DNA from: Desmospora activa DSM 45169
GTDB taxonomy: Bacteria; Bacillota; Bacilli; Thermoactinomycetales; DSM-45169
Assembly: GCF_003046315.1 (NCBI RefSeq)
Contig: NZ_PZZP01000005.1
Span: 1-32,422 of the forward strand
Reading direction: 5' to 3'
Length of the DNA stretch: 32,422 nt
Positions 19,206 to 28,828 of the stretch are shown in pieces (position 1 is the stretch's first letter; each line of letters starts with the position of its first letter). The notes under the pieces were generated by a model. The model was given only the letters and a program-made list of their open reading frames with translations, ran no database searches and had not been told where the DNA came from. The translations under genes and the position numbers were made by a program.

Positions 19206-21663
19206 GATACGAGAAAATATCGCGATTATCAATGGTGTTCCATTTGGGTGGGGGCGGATTGAGTCCTATACCTATAGTACGTTATCGGAACAGGAAGCCA
19301 ATTCCAAATTGAACGATGCCACGAATTTTTTCAGAAGAGGGCTTTATCCAGGGGCAACAGGATATATGTGGTTGGTTCGAAAAGAGCAAGATTGGAAAGA
19401 TGAGCTGGATCAGATTGTAAAGCGAGCCCCAAAAGCGCACCGACGTACATTGGAACAGTCAAACGAGGCATGGTTACGCGTGATCGAAGAGCAACAAGCC
19501 CGATCGCGGTACGAATTTATTGTCGCTTTGGAATTGAGGCAACAGCAAAGCTTTTTATCAAACCTTTCGCAGTTGTTGCCGATTGATAGAAACGGGATTG
19601 AGCGAGTAATCGGAAAAACACCTGCACCGCTTCTTAATAAGAATCGTGTTCTGCAGCAATACCAGCGGGCTTTTGCGAAACAAGTGTCACAATTAGGGGA
19701 TGTAGAGGCCCTGGAAGCGGAAGAGATCGCAAATTTCTACCGGCAGCATAGCTATCAGGGATTGACGCTGCCTCCGATCGGCGACACATTGAGATCGTTG
19801 TTTCCATGGGAGCGGAGAGATAAATCCTTTCTCCTGCCTAATCCCATAGAAGATGAGGGGAAGCGGATCCGAATCGATACCCCGGATGGCCCGCAGTATG
19901 TAGCTTATATTCCGGTTGCCCTTCTTCCCGATAAGATTTTAGCTCCCGGTTTTGACCTGATGTACGATATCCCGAATCTAGGGGGCAATATTCAGGGGTT
20001 ACTGCACTGGCAGCAAAAGGGCTATCGTCAATCAAAAACGATGGCCGGGCGACATAAAAAAGTGGCGAAATCGAATCGGAAACACGTTGCGGAAGTGGAT
20101 GACCCATCGCTAATCGATGATGATCAAGAGATTGAAGCAGAGCTCATGGAAGCAGAGATTGTCCGGTCTAAAAGCCCCATGAACAACCTGCGAATGATCT
20201 TTCAAGTATCAGGAGATACACCCACTGACTTAGATGAGCAGTGTAAGGCGTTGATTGATGATCTGGATACCAAAGGGGTTACTGCCCACCATCCGTCGGC
20301 GGATCAAGGGGAGTATTATGACAGCTGGCTTCCCAGCACGTATTGGGGGCCAATGGGTTACAAGATTCCGCAATTGCCGGATCGAACAGCAGCGATCGCG
20401 ATGCCGGGGGCGCTCGATGTGGTTGGAGATCCGATCGGCCCACCAAAAGGCTTCCTAATGAGCAACGGATCAGTGTTCCGCTTTCACCTTGCTTGGGGCT
20501 CCCAAAACGATCAGTCTTCCCATGTGGTGATAACTGGGAGGATTGGATCAGGGAAAACAACGCTAATTTACCAGATTGTCGAGGATGCGATGATGACGGT
20601 CCCCGCTCGAGGGCTTATCCCGGATTTGAAAGGGGATCACGAACGGTGGGCGGATCACCCTACCTTGAAAGAGGATGTTCAGCTGGTGGAGTTAGATGGG
20701 CGGAAAGTGTCAGGAGTTTTGTGCCCATTTCATTTAGGATTGGATGAACAAGAGGCGAAGGAAGTTGCTCTGGACTATATTGAGCACACACTGGGGCTGG
20801 ATCGGGAACAACGGGTGTTTGGGCTCCAAAATGATATTATGACGGCGATTGAGCGTGCTGTGGGTAAAGGAAACCCCAGCATGGCCCGAGTGATTGAAGA
20901 ACTGGGAAGCGAGGATATGCGGGAAGAAGCCCGGGAGATGTCGCAGACGCTACGCCGGGCGCAAGATTTACCTCTTGGAAGGCTGATTTTCGGTGAAGTT
21001 CAAGAGGAGAGTAAGATCCGCTTTCCAAAAACCGGCCTAATCGTCCTTCGACTTCGCAATCTCAAGTTGCCAAAAAAGGGCGAGTCAGTGGTGCGGTTGA
21101 GTCAGCGGTTGAGTGAAGTGATTATGACCGGGATATCAGTCTTAAACCGCCAGTTTCTACTGGAAGGGAAAGAGAACGGGACTTTCAGCTTTAGTGTCCT
21201 CGATGAGTTTGAAATTTACACCCGGACTCGAACTGGAAGCGATCAGGTTAATGAGATTATCCGCTTGGGACGATCGAAGTTTTGCGGAGCCTTGGTGGCA
21301 ACCCAAAACCCTTCTGATGTACCGTCGAATATCCGGAATAATGCTGGCTACTTCATATGCTTGGGGACCAGTGATTCGGAAGAAACCAAGTTAGCTATGA
21401 AGGCGATGGAAGTGGATTTGGAACATAGCGGCATCTATGAAAAGCTGTTGGAACTCGGAAAAAAACAAAGCACCAAAGCAAATAAAGGAAGGGCAGTGGC
21501 GCGGAAAGATTCGCAGGCATACGTCAAGGATCTCGCCAACCGGGTGGGATTGGTGAAATTCCTGATACCGCAAGCGGAAATGAGAGAGTTTTGGAAAACC
21601 CGTCCGGAATTGGAGGAAGTCGATGAAAATGAAGCCCAAGAGGCAGAAGAGGTGGGGGTCTAA
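19186..21663 (+). CDS. VirB4-family secretion ATPase
   Basis: An 825-residue cytoplasmic motor. The N-terminal half is the variable VirB4 region; the C-terminal half carries Walker A TGRIGSGKTTL near residue 450, Walker B FSVLDEFEIY near 670 and the sensor ALVATQNPSDVP about 45 residues later, the standard FtsK/HerA-type order. In Gram-positive type IV secretion this protein powers channel assembly and substrate movement. The ribosome binding site GGAGGG lies within the TcpE-like gene, and its stop codon overlaps the next start as TAATG, so the three are co-translated. Confidence 0.9.
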   Translation: MIHLPSEIRENIAIINGVPFGWGRIESYTYSTLSEQEANSKLNDATNFFRRGLYPGATGYMWLVRKEQDWKDELDQIVKRAPKAHRRTLEQSNEAWLRVIEEQQARSRYEFIVALELRQQQSFLSNLSQLLPIDRNGIERVIGKTPAPLLNKNRVLQQYQRAFAKQVSQLGDVEALEAEEIANFYRQHSYQGLTLPPIGDTLRSLFPWERRDKSFLLPNPIEDEGKRIRIDTPDGPQYVAYIPVALLPDKILAPGFDLMYDIPNLGGNIQGLLHWQQKGYRQSKTMAGRHKKVAKSNRKHVAEVDDPSLIDDDQEIEAELMEAEIVRSKSPMNNLRMIFQVSGDTPTDLDEQCKALIDDLDTKGVTAHHPSADQGEYYDSWLPSTYWGPMGYKIPQLPDRTAAIAMPGALDVVGDPIGPPKGFLMSNGSVFRFHLAWGSQNDQSSHVVITGRIGSGKTTLIYQIVEDAMMTVPARGLIPDLKGDHERWADHPTLKEDVQLVELDGRKVSGVLCPFHLGLDEQEAKEVALDYIEHTLGLDREQRVFGLQNDIMTAIERAVGKGNPSMARVIEELGSEDMREEAREMSQTLRRAQDLPLGRLIFGEVQEESKIRFPKTGLIVLRLRNLKLPKKGESVVRLSQRLSEVIMTGISVLNRQFLLEGKENGTFSFSVLDEFEIYTRTRTGSDQVNEIIRLGRSKFCGALVATQNPSDVPSNIRNNAGYFICLGTSDSEETKLAMKAMEVDLEHSGIYEKLLELGKKQSTKANKGRAVARKDSQAYVKDLANRVGLVKFLIPQAEMREFWKTRPELEEVDENEAQEAEEVGV

Positions 21664-22109
21664 TGAGACGTTGGATAGGGATAGTGGGAACCATAACTCT
21701 TCTTGTAGGGGGGGGAGTTGCTTGCGGGGGCGATTCCTTTACACCGGCAGAAGAGCATGCACTTAAATTTGTAGAGGCGGCTTATATTCACCCAGATCCA
21801 GAAAAGGTCCGGCCCTTGGTTAATGAGAAATTGATCAACCCTGAGGTGTACAATACCGATGGTTATCCACCGGGAGAAGTCCTGCTTGGCTCTTATTCTT
21901 CCGGCGTTAATGAAAAAGTGATTGTTGTACTGCCTGAAAAATACGAGCGGCGAGTATATGTAGAGCTTTCATTAGGAGAAGAAAACGGAAAATGGTTTGT
22001 TTATAACACAAAAAAATACCCTGGAAAACAATCTTTTGAGGAGATACAAGAGCAGCCAGAGTATGAACGGTGGAGGATTGATGAATGGAAAAGTGCCACA
22101 ATCGATTAA
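21663..22109 (+). CDS. Small lipoprotein of the transfer operon
   Basis: 148 residues starting inside the VirB4 stop (TAATG). A signal peptide RRWIGIVGTITLLVGGGVAC ends in a lipobox, so Cys21 would be lipidated. The mature part starts TPAEEHALKFVEAAYIHPDPEKVRPLVN, the helix pattern of NTF2-like folds, and contains VYVELSLGEENGKWFVYN, where the fold usually closes. It is probably a surface-tethered accessory of the channel. Conjugative elements often carry an entry-blocking lipoprotein, but I see nothing specific to that role. It overlaps the next gene by 25 bases. Confidence 0.65.
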   Translation: MRRWIGIVGTITLLVGGGVACGGDSFTPAEEHALKFVEAAYIHPDPEKVRPLVNEKLINPEVYNTDGYPPGEVLLGSYSSGVNEKVIVVLPEKYERRVYVELSLGEENGKWFVYNTKKYPGKQSFEEIQEQPEYERWRIDEWKSATID

Positions 22110-24214
22110 TTCTGCTGCTATTGTTAGGAGTAATGTTCTGGTCATTTCCCAGCGAAACCTCAGCCTCCAGCGATTTATTACCAGGGGAGCCGATCGACTC
22201 CCCCTTCTATGAAAAATACGACAGAAGCGCCTACAAGCTTGATTATGTTCCCAAAGAAGATCCTAGTGGTATTGCAGAAACAATGGAAGTTCAGTTTTAT
22301 CTTTTTTTAAACATTTTGCTCAATCTCGGATGGAGTCTCTATTTGTTTTTAGTTGAGTTCACCATCAGAATCGTAAACTGGGCGTTCGATAAAAAATTGA
22401 CCAACGATCTGATTGACATTCTCGGCGAGCTTTTCCCCGCGTTGGAAAATACACTTTGGGACAACCTTTGGTTTCTCGGCGCCTCGGTGGCTGTTTTAGC
22501 TGCCGTACTGCTTTGGGGTTCTGGCAAAACACAACGGTCTGCTTTGGTGCTGGCGGGGATGATTATATTACTGGCGATCGTCCCTTCGTTGTTGGCGAAT
22601 TTTCCAGCATGGATAAAGACGGTAAACTCTGTGGCTACCGATATTGGCGGCGAAGTGCTGGTGAAGATGGTCAAGGCGGATCAAGGCCTCTTTGACAATA
22701 TGTCCGGCCAGGAAATGGCACGCTTACAGCGCTTGGCTGAGACGAACCCGCAAGCATATGAACAAGAGATGGAAGAACGCCGAAAAGAGCTGGAGGAGCT
22801 GAAAGAAAAGCGAGGGATTCACGCAGTCGATGATGCCATTTGGAAGTCACTCGCTTATGAGACCTATATTGTCGCCAACTGTGGCGATAAAGAGAAGTGT
22901 ACAAAGTATATCGATGAATTACTAGCACTTGGTGACGATGATGAACAACGTCGCGAATACTTGCGTCACGGAGATGAGGAAGGAAGTAATAAATGGATTG
23001 ATGAAGACGGAGTTTCTAAGAATGAGGATCTAAAACAGTTTACAAAAGCAGGCTTTCCGGAGCGGGCAACCAATGCTGTGGTAACTGGATTATTAGGGCT
23101 GATTCCGTTGTTAGCCCTGGTGGTCTTTAGCTTTCTGACGTTGTATTGGACAGGGATCGCGATGGGGTTTGCCATCCTTGGGGTGATTTTTCTGCTGTTG
23201 GCTTTTTGGCCCGGATTTGGTTGGGGGGAAGTCGCCTATTGGACTTGGCGATCGTTTTCAGCCCTGTTGATGAAATTGTTCTATGCGATCGTTTTGGCAG
23301 TGTTTTTGGCTACCTGGATCTTGATCCAACCAGGAGGTTCTCATTTGCAGAATCTTGGTTTGGGTGGACGGATCATCGTAATTTCATTTTTGCTGCTTGG
23401 ATTTTGGACGGCAGTGGAGTCCTTGCGTCGGAAATGGATTAATCCGCCGAAGTTGCAAGGAGGCTCGATTGCGGCTGATGGAACAGGGGCTAATGATGTG
23501 AATGTCGCTTGGGATAAAACGAAACAGGCGATTGGAATGCCTACAAGGCTAGCCGCTATGGGCTTAAAAGGCCTAAGGCGTGGCCATCGCTACCAAAAAC
23601 ATCGCCAGAATCAACGAAATATCCAACGAGCCCATGCAGAGAACCAAGCAATTCTTCATCGGATGGAAGCAGGTGCAGGTGCTGAAACCCAAGATAAACC
23701 ACAGCGACGAGTGCGGTTAAGAGGGGCTGAGGTTCGGCAGTTCGATTCCGGAATGGCGAAGGAGTCCAAGCAAACCTTTGCTGCCATGAAGAGTGAGGGA
23801 TATGATCCTACCCAGGAGGAAGATCGGCTGGCTTGGCTAGAGAAAAATCCCGACGAAGCCAACCAGGTATCGGAGATTGGCCGGTGGTCGGAAAAACGAC
23901 TGGAAAAAATGAAGAAAAAAATGTCCGACTTTGATGGAAAAACACCGCCACCGGCAAGGCCTCAAAAAAATACCCCTGAATATGAAGTGTGGGAACAATC
24001 ACCGAGATGGCGAAAGCATTGGGGTCTATATCAGAAGGCGAAAAAACAAGTCAATGAACGATATAAACAAGATTACCTTGACCGATATAAAAAGTACGAA
24101 CGATCCGTTTCTCGTTATTTTCGGCAACCACCGCGATATCATCAGCCTTCCGAACGGGCGTATTTGAGAGAATACCGGAAGATGGCTCGCCCACAGGAAA
24201 ACGAAGAGAGGTGA
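22085..24214 (+). CDS. VirB6-like polytopic channel protein (CD3337/EF1877-like)
   Basis: A 709-residue membrane protein. A signal peptide (LILLLLLGVMFWSFPSETSA) leads into an extracellular segment, then three membrane helices (about 65-170), a long charged extracellular loop with a Cys pair (NCGDKEKC), four more helices (about 335-450, including GLLGLIPLLALVVFSFLTLYW) and a large hydrophilic C-terminal tail rich in Arg, Lys and Gln (about 470-709). This is the layout of the VirB6/TrbL-like channel subunits annotated in Firmicutes as CD3337/EF1877 mobilome membrane proteins. The ATG at 22085 has a GGAGG ribosome binding site eight bases upstream; a closer ATG at 22081 is out of frame. Confidence 0.75.
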   Translation: MEKCHNRLILLLLLGVMFWSFPSETSASSDLLPGEPIDSPFYEKYDRSAYKLDYVPKEDPSGIAETMEVQFYLFLNILLNLGWSLYLFLVEFTIRIVNWAFDKKLTNDLIDILGELFPALENTLWDNLWFLGASVAVLAAVLLWGSGKTQRSALVLAGMIILLAIVPSLLANFPAWIKTVNSVATDIGGEVLVKMVKADQGLFDNMSGQEMARLQRLAETNPQAYEQEMEERRKELEELKEKRGIHAVDDAIWKSLAYETYIVANCGDKEKCTKYIDELLALGDDDEQRREYLRHGDEEGSNKWIDEDGVSKNEDLKQFTKAGFPERATNAVVTGLLGLIPLLALVVFSFLTLYWTGIAMGFAILGVIFLLLAFWPGFGWGEVAYWTWRSFSALLMKLFYAIVLAVFLATWILIQPGGSHLQNLGLGGRIIVISFLLLGFWTAVESLRRKWINPPKLQGGSIAADGTGANDVNVAWDKTKQAIGMPTRLAAMGLKGLRRGHRYQKHRQNQRNIQRAHAENQAILHRMEAGAGAETQDKPQRRVRLRGAEVRQFDSGMAKESKQTFAAMKSEGYDPTQEEDRLAWLEKNPDEANQVSEIGRWSEKRLEKMKKKMSDFDGKTPPPARPQKNTPEYEVWEQSPRWRKHWGLYQKAKKQVNERYKQDYLDRYKKYERSVSRYFRQPPRYHQPSERAYLREYRKMARPQENEER

Positions 24215-24223
24215 TGAGGCGAT

Positions 24224-24931
24224 ATGAAACCGTCTTGGAAGGATCGATGGCTGGATTTCCGTGATACATTCATCGAAAATTTGGAAGAATTTTTAACCAC
24301 CTTTTTGTATCATGTCAAGCAATCTTGGGACCCAGGAAAGGTGATCCTGGGAGGCATAGTTGTTATCGCTGCGCTGGTCTTAATGATCGCCAATTGGTTA
24401 AGTGGGGCCTCTAATTCGGCCCATCCTCTTCCTCCTGTGGAATCCGAGGAAGCCCCTGATACGCCTGGGGATTCCCCAGGTGAGTCTGGGATGGAAGGTG
24501 AAACCTCGGAGGATGAGTCTAGCGATGAAGAGGAAACGGGGTTGAACCAGGAGGATGAGAAAGCGATTGAGAACCTGGGGACGGCTTTTGTAGAGGAATA
24601 TCTGACTTACCAGGATCGAGATATGAAAGATCGCTCAAAGCGGATTCGTCCCTATGTAATAGAGGATATCTATCAGGCAGAAAAACAGGCTGCGGATGAC
24701 GTTCCCGGTGATATTCCTCCCGAAAGCCAGGTTAAAGAAGTGACCAAGGTTCGGGTTCAAATGCGGCAGATTACAGGAACTGAGACAGCTTTCCGAGTCA
24801 TTTGGCTGGGAACAGTTTCTTCCGTAATTCGAGATGAGGATGGAAAAGAAAGCGAGGTAGAGGACCGGATTGAGTTAAAGGTGATTCCGCAAAAGAGTGA
24901 ATGGAAGATCGCGGAGGTGATCTACCATTGA
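24224..24931 (+). CDS. Single-pass membrane protein of the transfer operon (VirB8-like)
   Basis: A 235-residue protein: a cytoplasmic N-terminus (WKDRWLDFRDTFIENLEEFL), one membrane helix (VILGGIVVIAALVLMIANWL, about 40-59), an acidic low-complexity linker full of Glu, Ser and Gly, and a C-terminal domain (about 105-235) with helices then strands ending ELKVIPQKSEWKIAEVIYH. The final strand motif (K-W-K-I-x-x-V) is common in NTF2-like domains of conjugation proteins, so it is probably a second VirB8-type component. It overlaps the next start (TTGA). Confidence 0.6.
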   Translation: MKPSWKDRWLDFRDTFIENLEEFLTTFLYHVKQSWDPGKVILGGIVVIAALVLMIANWLSGASNSAHPLPPVESEEAPDTPGDSPGESGMEGETSEDESSDEEETGLNQEDEKAIENLGTAFVEEYLTYQDRDMKDRSKRIRPYVIEDIYQAEKQAADDVPGDIPPESQVKEVTKVRVQMRQITGTETAFRVIWLGTVSSVIRDEDGKESEVEDRIELKVIPQKSEWKIAEVIYH

Positions 24932-26031
24932 AGGAAGAAACCACCCCCGCTGCGAAAGCGGTAGTCATCGCCCGACGCATGGCGATGCGGGCGGCACAGG
25001 CAACGACGGCCAAAGTGGCTTCAGCGATGGCGCCTGTATTATTAAAGTTTATAGGCTATGCATTGCTTGCACTTCTGATTGTTCTCCTGATCTTCGGCCT
25101 GTTTTATGTTCTGGTAGGCACCTTTACCGCTATTATGGGCGGGGCCTATGAGCCGAATGAAAGGGGGGCAGGGGGAACGATTCAATCCGTTCCCTATGCT
25201 GAATACATTAATGAGGCAGCTATTAAACATGGAGTTTCTCCTAGTTTAATAGCTGCCGTCATCCGACAGGAAAGCAACTTTGAAAAACTAGCGCAAAACC
25301 CCCAATCTTCGGCATCGGGTTTGATGCAGCTGATGCCGGCAACGGCAGAGGAGATTGGTGTGGAAGACGTGTTTGATCCACGCCAAAACATCCTGGGTGG
25401 AACCAAGTATTTAGCCATGATGCTAGATCGATATGATGGTGATGAAAAGTTAGCGCTGGCGGCTTACAATGCGGGCCCTGGAAATGTAGATAAGGCGTTG
25501 GCGGCTGGTGGAGATGGAATTCCGAATTTCCGCGAGACGCAGGCGTATGTACCCAATGTTCTATCATACAAGAATCAATATGACGGAATGGTTGAAGAGG
25601 ATCAATTGGTTATCGGTGATAGAGTTGCGGGCGGTAGTGGAGATCAATACCCCTATAAAGAGGCGAATACTTCCGGGGTCGATCCGTGGGGGTTTTACAT
25701 TCGGCAGTGTACCTCTTTTGTCGCGTGGCGGCTCAATGATGCTGGAATCGAATTTCATAACACCATGCGGGGAGGGCGATTCAGCAACGCTGAGAACTGG
25801 GACGACAATGCGCGGGAGTTAGGAGTCAAAGTAAATAACAAACCTGCAGTTGGGGCTGTCGCACAATGGGATGCTGGCGCATTCGGTCACTCCAATCTGG
25901 GTCATGTTGCTTATGTGGTTGAGGTTGACGGCGATCGGATTACGATCGAGGAATATAACTATGAGCCGTACAGCTTTAGCAAACGATCCATTCCCGCTTC
26001 CCAGGTCAGTAACTTCATTCATTTTCGGTAA
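24928..26031 (+). CDS. Bifunctional cell-wall hydrolase: lytic transglycosylase plus CHAP
   Basis: 367 residues from TTG 24928 (GGAGGTGA eight bases upstream; an ATG at 24901 is also in frame). A membrane anchor (YALLALLIVLLIFGLFYVLV) precedes an SLT domain: catalytic Glu in AAVIRQESNFEK, then SASGLMQLMPATA and LALAAYNAGPGNV. From about residue 240 there is a CHAP domain with Cys in YIRQCTSFVAWRL and His in LGHVAYVVEV. The pair cuts glycan strands and peptide stems, opening a local hole in peptidoglycan for the channel; this is the TcpG/VirB1-type role in Gram-positive conjugation. Confidence 0.9.
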   Translation: MKEETTPAAKAVVIARRMAMRAAQATTAKVASAMAPVLLKFIGYALLALLIVLLIFGLFYVLVGTFTAIMGGAYEPNERGAGGTIQSVPYAEYINEAAIKHGVSPSLIAAVIRQESNFEKLAQNPQSSASGLMQLMPATAEEIGVEDVFDPRQNILGGTKYLAMMLDRYDGDEKLALAAYNAGPGNVDKALAAGGDGIPNFRETQAYVPNVLSYKNQYDGMVEEDQLVIGDRVAGGSGDQYPYKEANTSGVDPWGFYIRQCTSFVAWRLNDAGIEFHNTMRGGRFSNAENWDDNARELGVKVNNKPAVGAVAQWDAGAFGHSNLGHVAYVVEVDGDRITIEEYNYEPYSFSKRSIPASQVSNFIHFR

Positions 26032-26046
26032 TAAAGGAGGGATTTT

Positions 26047-28824
26047 ATGCTGGATGAGATTCTGAAGAACTTGTTTAAGTCCGACAATAAAGGAGATGCT
26101 GAAATGGCCCAACTGGGCCAATTCGTCATCTATGGGATACCGATTGCAGGGCTGGTGTGGATCTTTTTATTCCCTCAGAAGGCGGCTACAGTATGGGGAC
26201 AACTTTGGGGAAGGGTTGCCGGTCCGGCAACCACTGTAGGGGAAGGGGTACTTAACGTCATTATTGCACTCCTCATGATAGCAGGAGTGGCGGCGATCGG
26301 ATTTATTGGTCTTCGGGTTTATCATTATCGACGGGCCGGAAAAGAAGTCCGGTACTACCGGATCGTCCCCCATCGGAAAACGACCGCTTCAGCGGAGAAA
26401 GTAGATGCCTTTACAAAAGACCTACATAAAAGACATCGGGTTTGGTACAAGCGGATTACCCGTGGGCGGGAGTGGTATCGGTGGCTGATTCATTGTCACC
26501 CTGAAACAAGAGAGATCCAGTTTTATATCGGATATCCGCAGGATAAGGAGAACGGGGTAAAAAAATGCTTCCAGGATCACTTCCCCAATGCCGAACGGTT
26601 TCCGGTTCCGCATGATCAATTGCCTCTTCCCAAAACAACCCAAGGAACCGGCGGATATTTTCGTTTGAATACAGAGGATGATCGCGCCGGTTTGCCACTG
26701 CAGCCGCTCAACCCCAAGCTGTTAAACAGTGTTCTTACTCATTTAGAGCCGGGTACGTGGGTGGATTTGCGGTATAGTGCGGAAAAGTCGAAACGACCGC
26801 TGAAAAAGCGAGTGAAACAGGGATTAAAAAGCTTGGGCCTTTCCGAAGAGGAACTAATCAGCATCTTCCGGCTGGAAACGAATCATCCGAAAAAGAACCA
26901 ATCTGACCTTGATCCAACGGAGCGGGCACAATACAAATCGCTGTTTGAGCAGCACAACGGGCGAGAAAAGGGATTTGAGGTCGCTCTTTATCTTTTGGTT
27001 CAACCTCCTGAAGATCCCGAAGATATCATGAGTGAGGCTATCTATGAGGATGTGAAATCGCAAGTCGAGAGCACCATGGAGTTTGATAACTTCATTTATG
27101 CTCGACGCCTCCGCTCCGTCTTTAAAAAACTGAACCCGGTCCGCCAAATTAACCCGATGCCGCTACCAATCTTTCCTCGCATGCTCTTGACTCATTCAGA
27201 AGTGGGGAACCTGGTGCATATCCCGAAAGGACCGACGAAAGAGCAGGAAGAACGGGATGAAAACCACGTTTTTGACAGCATTACGCATGTTGGAAAAGGC
27301 CAGAAGATGCCAGCCCAAGGGGAATATCAGCAGGGGATCGGGATTGCGTATGTGGATCATCCGATCAACAGAGACCGCATCATTCGAATTGGGCAGAACA
27401 TCATCCGTAAGATGGGTTCGGTTGTGGGGGACATCGGATCAGGGAAATCGGCGCTATTGATCATGATGATGCAATCCTTGTTGGAAGAGTGGTATCAAAA
27501 CCCTTACAAGGGTGGTTTCAGCGGTATGGACCCCAAAGGGACGCTTGTACAAACGATGAAGACGCGTATTCTCAAGGATGAGAAAGCTGGAAAAACAGTT
27601 CATCGGGACCGGCTGCATATCATTGATATCGCGTCCTCCGAGTTCGCTTTGGGGTTGAACCTCTTGCATCGACACCCGTGGCAAACGGTCGAGGATGTGA
27701 TCGATGACACTCTGGCCGTCTTACGGAACGCTTACGCCGGAAAGACTGACCCTGTCTTATTGGATAAATACGGCCGCTTGGCTCTGGAAGCGTTGTTACT
27801 GGATAGTAAGCAAAAACATACAATCTTGGGTGTTAGCGAATTTCTGGATAAAGACAGCCCCTTACGGGATCGTTTGGTAAAACAATTTGCGGCCTCCAAT
27901 GATACAACCAAGAAGGCATTAGCCAAAGAAATCAGCAGAGAGAAGTTTGGCGGGAAGGATACCGAAGTGGTGCGAAACCGGTTGGTTCGCTTAAACAAAA
28001 ATCCGATCGCCAGACGAATGTTTGGACAGTTTGAGAACAACCTGAACATACTGGAGTGGTTGGACGAGGGACATGTAGTGCTGTTTAATTGTCAGCACCT
28101 TCCGCCGGAAATCATGCGGCTAACGATGGGGTACATCGCGAATCAATACTGGCAGATGGCACAGCACCGTAAATACAAGCAGCGAAACCATCCCTTGTTT
28201 ATTGATGAAGCCCATATGGTACAACTTCCGGTGTTGTCCGAAATGCTGGAAGTGTTGCGGGATTTCGGCTTGCCGTTGTACCTTTGCACCCAGCACTATG
28301 GGCAATATGAAGATTCCTTGCTTTCGGACGCCTTGGGCTTGGTTGGTACGAAGATCGCCTTTAAGCAAGAAGACGAAGGGCATGCAGATAAAGCCTGTAA
28401 AAAGGCTGGACGGAGCTTTGAACCCCGCGATATCCAAAATCTAAAATCCTTCCAGGCCGCTTTGTACGTGGAAAACAGTAAGGGAGAGAAACAGCCGCTA
28501 TTGGTTCGGACTGATCCACCTTATGTGTTTGGGGAAGATGGGGAGCCCACTTATTTTGGCGAAGACGTGGAACGGATTGACCGAGAGAAAAATAAAGCAT
28601 TTGCCTGGGCAGATCAAGAATTAGCCCGTCCATTGCAGAAACGGGATTGTACCCCTATTTCAGAAGTAAATCAACAGATCAACGACTACCTGGAGAGCTT
28701 GTGGGGGGAGAAAGAACCGAAAACAGGAAAGACAATTGGACAGTTTGACATACCGAAGCCCGAGGAAGATTCGAAACCGGAGTCAAAGGCACCGACTACT
28801 TTTTCCCTTCCGAAAGGAGAGTGA
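26047..28824 (+). CDS. VirD4/TraG-like coupling ATPase
   Basis: A 925-residue protein behind AAAGGAGG. Two N-terminal membrane segments (about 22-40 and 70-92) are followed by a large cytoplasmic part with Walker A GDIGSGKSAL near residue 460, Walker B HPLFIDEAHMV near 717 and LYLCTQHYGQYED as the Gln sensor. Membrane-anchored motors with this order couple DNA substrate to the secretion channel. Between the membrane segments and the motor lies a long family-specific region (about 95-420) that could bind substrate. The C-terminal tail is acidic. It lies between the hydrolase and the replication-relaxation gene, at the end of the secretion operon. Confidence 0.85.
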   Translation: MLDEILKNLFKSDNKGDAEMAQLGQFVIYGIPIAGLVWIFLFPQKAATVWGQLWGRVAGPATTVGEGVLNVIIALLMIAGVAAIGFIGLRVYHYRRAGKEVRYYRIVPHRKTTASAEKVDAFTKDLHKRHRVWYKRITRGREWYRWLIHCHPETREIQFYIGYPQDKENGVKKCFQDHFPNAERFPVPHDQLPLPKTTQGTGGYFRLNTEDDRAGLPLQPLNPKLLNSVLTHLEPGTWVDLRYSAEKSKRPLKKRVKQGLKSLGLSEEELISIFRLETNHPKKNQSDLDPTERAQYKSLFEQHNGREKGFEVALYLLVQPPEDPEDIMSEAIYEDVKSQVESTMEFDNFIYARRLRSVFKKLNPVRQINPMPLPIFPRMLLTHSEVGNLVHIPKGPTKEQEERDENHVFDSITHVGKGQKMPAQGEYQQGIGIAYVDHPINRDRIIRIGQNIIRKMGSVVGDIGSGKSALLIMMMQSLLEEWYQNPYKGGFSGMDPKGTLVQTMKTRILKDEKAGKTVHRDRLHIIDIASSEFALGLNLLHRHPWQTVEDVIDDTLAVLRNAYAGKTDPVLLDKYGRLALEALLLDSKQKHTILGVSEFLDKDSPLRDRLVKQFAASNDTTKKALAKEISREKFGGKDTEVVRNRLVRLNKNPIARRMFGQFENNLNILEWLDEGHVVLFNCQHLPPEIMRLTMGYIANQYWQMAQHRKYKQRNHPLFIDEAHMVQLPVLSEMLEVLRDFGLPLYLCTQHYGQYEDSLLSDALGLVGTKIAFKQEDEGHADKACKKAGRSFEPRDIQNLKSFQAALYVENSKGEKQPLLVRTDPPYVFGEDGEPTYFGEDVERIDREKNKAFAWADQELARPLQKRDCTPISEVNQQINDYLESLWGEKEPKTGKTIGQFDIPKPEEDSKPESKAPTTFSLPKGE

Positions 28825-28828
28825 CCCG